A DNA stretch of 64,000 bases. Source: an uncultured Flavobacteriaceae bacterium. GTDB taxonomy: Bacteria > Bacteroidota > Bacteroidia > Flavobacteriales > Flavobacteriaceae. Of this stretch, positions 61,492-64,000 are shown one piece after another (position 1 is the first letter of the stretch; the number at the start of each line of letters is the position of its first letter). The stretch spans positions 124,001-188,000 of the forward strand of contig CAJIYJ010000007.1 of NCBI GenBank assembly GCA_905181625.1. The letters are read 5' to 3'. The position numbers were made by a program, and so were the translations under genes. The notes below the pieces were generated by a model. It did not search any database and had not been told where the DNA came from. It was given only the letters and a program-made list of their open reading frames with translations.

Positions 61492-62724
61492 TTACTTGAT
61501 TTTAAGTGAGTCAGTTGGTGAAATTCGAGTGATGATAAAAGAAGGGATTATTAACATGAGTAAACAGAAAAACAAAACACCAAAATTTAAAATAAAAACT
61601 GAGTATATATTAAAATCAAGTGGTACTTCAGAAACATAATAAGTTTGAGGGTCTAGCTTTAAAAATCCAGTGTTTTTTTGAATAAAAATAAGTCCGATTC
61701 CTATAATATTTCCAATAATAAGACCAACTGAAACAAGAAATAAACCATTAGTTAAAAATATTGATCTTAAGCTTTTATTTGTAGCTCCTAATACTTTTAA
61801 AACTCCTATGATGTGGGTTTTTTCTAATATTGTAACAAGCAAAGCAGTAATCATATTTATTCCTCCTACTAAAATCATAATCACAATAATAACTAGGACG
61901 TTCATGTCAAATAATGCGATCCAATTAAATATATCTACAAACTTTTCTGATATAGTTTGAACATCTAAGTCAGATGAAGAGTTAGCATATAATTCATCTG
62001 AAATTCCTTCAATTTTATCAAATTTTTCAATAAAAACTTCAAAGCTACCTACCTGATCTATATTCCATTTATTCATCTTTTGAATATGCTTAATATCGCC
62101 AATAAAGTATAACTTATCAAACTCTATAAGACCAGAATTGTATATACCTACAACTTTAAAAATCCTTTCATTTGGAATAGAAAACGAGTCATTTTTAAAA
62201 AAAGTAGTTTTAAATTTATCACTTAAATCAACAGATAATCTTTCAGATAAGTATTGAGATATAATTACTTCATTACTAATATCCTTATTGTAATATGGCA
62301 TATCCCCCTTAATTAAGTAAGGGAAAAACTTGTCATAGTTAAAATCTGAACCAACTCCTTTGAAAATCACACCTTCAAAAGTAGAATCAGTAATTATTAA
62401 TCCTGACTTATATGCTACAGCTTGAATATGGTTGATTTCTTTATTAGAATTATTAGTATAAAAATCCTGATCAATTAAAATCGGTTTTAATGAAGACTGA
62501 GAAGAGTTGTTTTGAAAATTTGAAATCGAAATGTGTCCAAAAAATGAAGATATCTTAGTTTGAATTGTCTTCTGTAATCCAACTCCAGAGGATATTGAAA
62601 TCAACATCATTACTAAACCCATAACAATAGATAAAATTGAAATTTTTATTATTGGTGCGGAAATAGTATTTTTATAAGGTTTAGACCTTATAAATCGGGA
62701 TGCTATAAATGATTCAAAACTCAT
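61492..62724 (-). CDS. ABC transporter permease of the LolC/LolE (FtsX) type
   Basis: A 410-residue permease: one N-terminal helix after MSFESFIASRFIRSKPYKNT (SILSIVMGLVMMLISISSG), a large periplasmic MacB-like domain (about 45-260), then three C-terminal FtsX helices (VLVIIVIMILVGGINMITAL; LFLVSVGLIIGNIIGIGLI; VFILNFGVLFFCLLMLIIP). This is the layout of lipoprotein-releasing LolC/E; no LolD ATPase is in the window. It starts 5 bp from the divergent namZ, so its promoter must lie inside that gene. Confidence 0.86.
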   Translation of the reverse strand: MSFESFIASRFIRSKPYKNTISAPIIKISILSIVMGLVMMLISISSGVGLQKTIQTKISSFFGHISISNFQNNSSQSSLKPILIDQDFYTNNSNKEINHIQAVAYKSGLIITDSTFEGVIFKGVGSDFNYDKFFPYLIKGDMPYYNKDISNEVIISQYLSERLSVDLSDKFKTTFFKNDSFSIPNERIFKVVGIYNSGLIEFDKLYFIGDIKHIQKMNKWNIDQVGSFEVFIEKFDKIEGISDELYANSSSDLDVQTISEKFVDIFNWIALFDMNVLVIIVIMILVGGINMITALLVTILEKTHIIGVLKVLGATNKSLRSIFLTNGLFLVSVGLIIGNIIGIGLIFIQKNTGFLKLDPQTYYVSEVPLDFNIYSVFILNFGVLFFCLLMLIIPSFIITRISPTDSLKIK

Positions 62725-62729
62725 AAACA

Positions 62730-63911
62730 ATGAAACTTAATAGATTAAAAGTCAAAAGTACCTTTTTTTTGATTTTAATTACATTTAACCATTTATCTTT
62801 TTCTCAGGACAATATTCCCATAAGCGTTGGTGCCAATCAATTAAATGAGTATCTAACTGAAATAATAAATTTAGATGTAGGAGTAATTGCTAACTCAACT
62901 TCTAGAATTAGAAATAATAAAAAATCAATTCATTTAATTGACTCTCTTTTAAAACTAAATATCAATGTTAAGAAAGTATTCTCACCTGAACATGGATTTA
63001 GAGGAGAAGCTGATGCGGGAGAAAAAATAAAAAACAGTATAGATTTAAAAACTGGATTAGAAATTATATCATTATACGGTTCTAACAGGAAACCATCTGA
63101 CGAACAGTTAAAAGATCTAGATATTCTTGTTTTTGATATTCAAGATGTAGGAGCCAGATTTTACACCTATATTTCTACCCTCCACTACGTAATGGAAGCA
63201 GCAGCAAAAAATAATTTAAAACTTATTATTCTAGATAGACCTAACCCCAATGCACATTACGTGGATGGTCCTGTACTTAATATGGAATTCAAAAGCTTTA
63301 TTGGAATGCACCCTGTTCCAATAGTTCATGGGCTGACCATTGGAGAATATGCTATGATGATTAATAATGAGGGATGGTTAGAAAACGGTGTTAAATGTAA
63401 TATAAAGGTGGTTCCTGTGAATAATTATAAAAGATCTGTTATTTATAACCTTCCAATAAAGCCCTCCCCTAACCTTCCAAATAAAAAATCGATTAACTTA
63501 TACCCAAGTCTATGTTTATTTGAAAGAACATCCGTGAGTATAGGTAGAGGAACTAATTTACAATTTCAAATAATAGGAACCCCTTATTGGACAAATAAAA
63601 AGTTTTCATTTACTCCAAAATCAATGCCTGGAGCTAAATATCCAAAACATATAAATAAAAAATGCTTCGGAGAGAACTTAAGTGAAACTCCTCTACTAAG
63701 TGAAATAAACTTAAGTTGGATTATAAAAGCTTATAACAATTCAAGTAACAAGAAAATGTTTTTTAAAAAAGGGTTCAACAAACTAGCGGGAAATCAAAAG
63801 CTTCAAGAACAAATAACTAACGGAATTAGTGAAAAAGATATAAAGTTGAGTTGGCAAAAAAATTTGAATAATTTCAAAAAAATTAGATCTAAATATTTAA
63901 TTTATGATTAG
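62730..63911 (+). CDS. namZ: DUF1343 protein, exo-beta-N-acetylmuramidase NamZ type
   Basis: A 393-residue exported protein (signal STFFLILITFNHLSFSQ). DUF1343 blocks: DVGVIANSTSR, VKKVFSPEHGFRGEADAGEK, ISLYGSNRKPSDEQLKDLDI, LVFDIQDVGARFYTYIST, ILDRPNPNAHYVDGPVL and GLTIGEYAMMINNEGWL, then a C-terminal domain with SVGRGT-like SIGRGTNLQFQIIG. Characterised members release N-acetylmuramic acid from peptidoglycan fragments. The catalytic Glu is expected in SPEHGF. It overlaps queE by 4 nt at the stop codons. Confidence 0.9.
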   Translation: MKLNRLKVKSTFFLILITFNHLSFSQDNIPISVGANQLNEYLTEIINLDVGVIANSTSRIRNNKKSIHLIDSLLKLNINVKKVFSPEHGFRGEADAGEKIKNSIDLKTGLEIISLYGSNRKPSDEQLKDLDILVFDIQDVGARFYTYISTLHYVMEAAAKNNLKLIILDRPNPNAHYVDGPVLNMEFKSFIGMHPVPIVHGLTIGEYAMMINNEGWLENGVKCNIKVVPVNNYKRSVIYNLPIKPSPNLPNKKSINLYPSLCLFERTSVSIGRGTNLQFQIIGTPYWTNKKFSFTPKSMPGAKYPKHINKKCFGENLSETPLLSEINLSWIIKAYNNSSNKKMFFKKGFNKLAGNQKLQEQITNGISEKDIKLSWQKNLNNFKKIRSKYLIYD

Positions 63912-64000
63912 GGAATGTTTAAATATTTGTGAGTTTGAAGAGAAACTTTCCATTTTGTATTTTTCATTACATAATCAACAATTATTGGCATCATCTTATC
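63908..64000 (-). CDS. queE: 7-carboxy-7-deazaguanine synthase QueE, C-terminal end
   Basis: Only the last 30 codons are in the window. They read DKMMPIIVDYVMKN then TKWKVSLQTHKYLNIP and stop, matching the conserved QueE C-terminus (WRLSLQTHKYxxIP). QueE is the radical-SAM step of the queuosine/7-deazaguanine pathway. The gene continues beyond 64000. Identification rests on a short stretch but the motif is distinctive. Confidence 0.75.
   Translation of the reverse strand, partial: DKMMPIIVDYVMKNTKWKVSLQTHKYLNIP

Overview
The window is a gene-dense, strongly AT-rich stretch from a bacterium of the Bacteroidota, most likely a marine member of the Flavobacteriia. This rests on several lines: Bacteroidota-type promoters (TTG, 19 bp, TAnnTTTG) ahead of rpsF, rpmH, rpmE2 and a tRNA-Met gene; family-level markers (DUF4290, START-like protein, DUF4199, TIGR03643, CarB without its C-terminal regulatory domain, MurA with Asp in place of the active-site Cys); a fused PurL-PurQ; and a zeaxanthin-type carotenoid cluster. 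I see no insertion sequence, integrase, CRISPR array, rRNA operon or phage gene. The layout is chromosomal core with a few accessory modules.

Layout. 1-2327: carotenoid genes crtI (broken by two single-base shifts), crtB, crtZ. 2320-7405: ribH, a TPR protein, recF, a DciA-like protein, ndk, a DUF2520 reductase-like protein, kdsC and maf. 7409-9180: a 30-residue membrane peptide abutting a sodium/solute symporter. 9191-13505: a five-gene light/UV-response operon (SRPBCC protein, atypical SDR, CPD-type photolyase, cryptochrome-like protein that has lost its Fe-S cysteines, TIGR03643 protein). Its first, third and fourth genes start with TTG, and genes 3 and 4 are coupled to their upstream neighbours through TTGA overlaps. 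13506-19180: murA, DUF4290, DUF493, an AAA_28 ATPase, fmt, YqgE, a class-IV aminotransferase and a START-like protein. 19289: tRNA-Met(CAT). 19383-29941: a HI0933-type flavoprotein, hisS, rpsF-rpsR-rplI, priA, yihY, rlmH, rdgB, an exported carboxypeptidase-regulatory-domain protein and purB. 29951-34263: rmuC, carB and rpmH, with a clear terminator between rpmH and carB.

34386-38922 is the untidy part. An alpha/beta hydrolase is shredded by several indels, mtaB has lost its last 27 codons to a one-base shift, and an oligopeptide-type solute-binding lipoprotein is shifted at two or more places. These lesions, like those in crtI, look mostly like single-base gains. They are either real decay or locally poor consensus sequence.

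38924-50897: rpmE2, DUF4199, a dolichol-phosphate-mannose-synthase-like glycosyltransferase, a phosphohexomutase, an MsbA-like ABC exporter, an ECF sigma / anti-sigma / periplasmic sensor trio, an RsmB-type rRNA methyltransferase and purL. 50911-57966: a MarR regulator with a near-perfect palindromic operator in its own promoter, followed by a complete fatty-acid beta-oxidation operon (two acyl-CoA dehydrogenases, FadN-type bifunctional enzyme, FadA thiolase). 58002-64000: an M28 peptidase with an Asp at a zinc-ligand His position, a diaminopropionate ammonia-lyase-like enzyme, a cysteine synthase-like enzyme, a LolC/E-like permease, NamZ (DUF1343) and the 3' end of queE.

The most coherent accessory theme is light: carotenoid synthesis (1-2.3 kb) and photorepair/photosensing (9.2-13.5 kb) lie close together, as expected for a surface-water flavobacterium. 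The least understood parts are the photolyase-associated proteins (SRPBCC, Tyr-less SDR, cluster-less cryptochrome, TIGR03643) and the tiny membrane peptide in front of the symporter.
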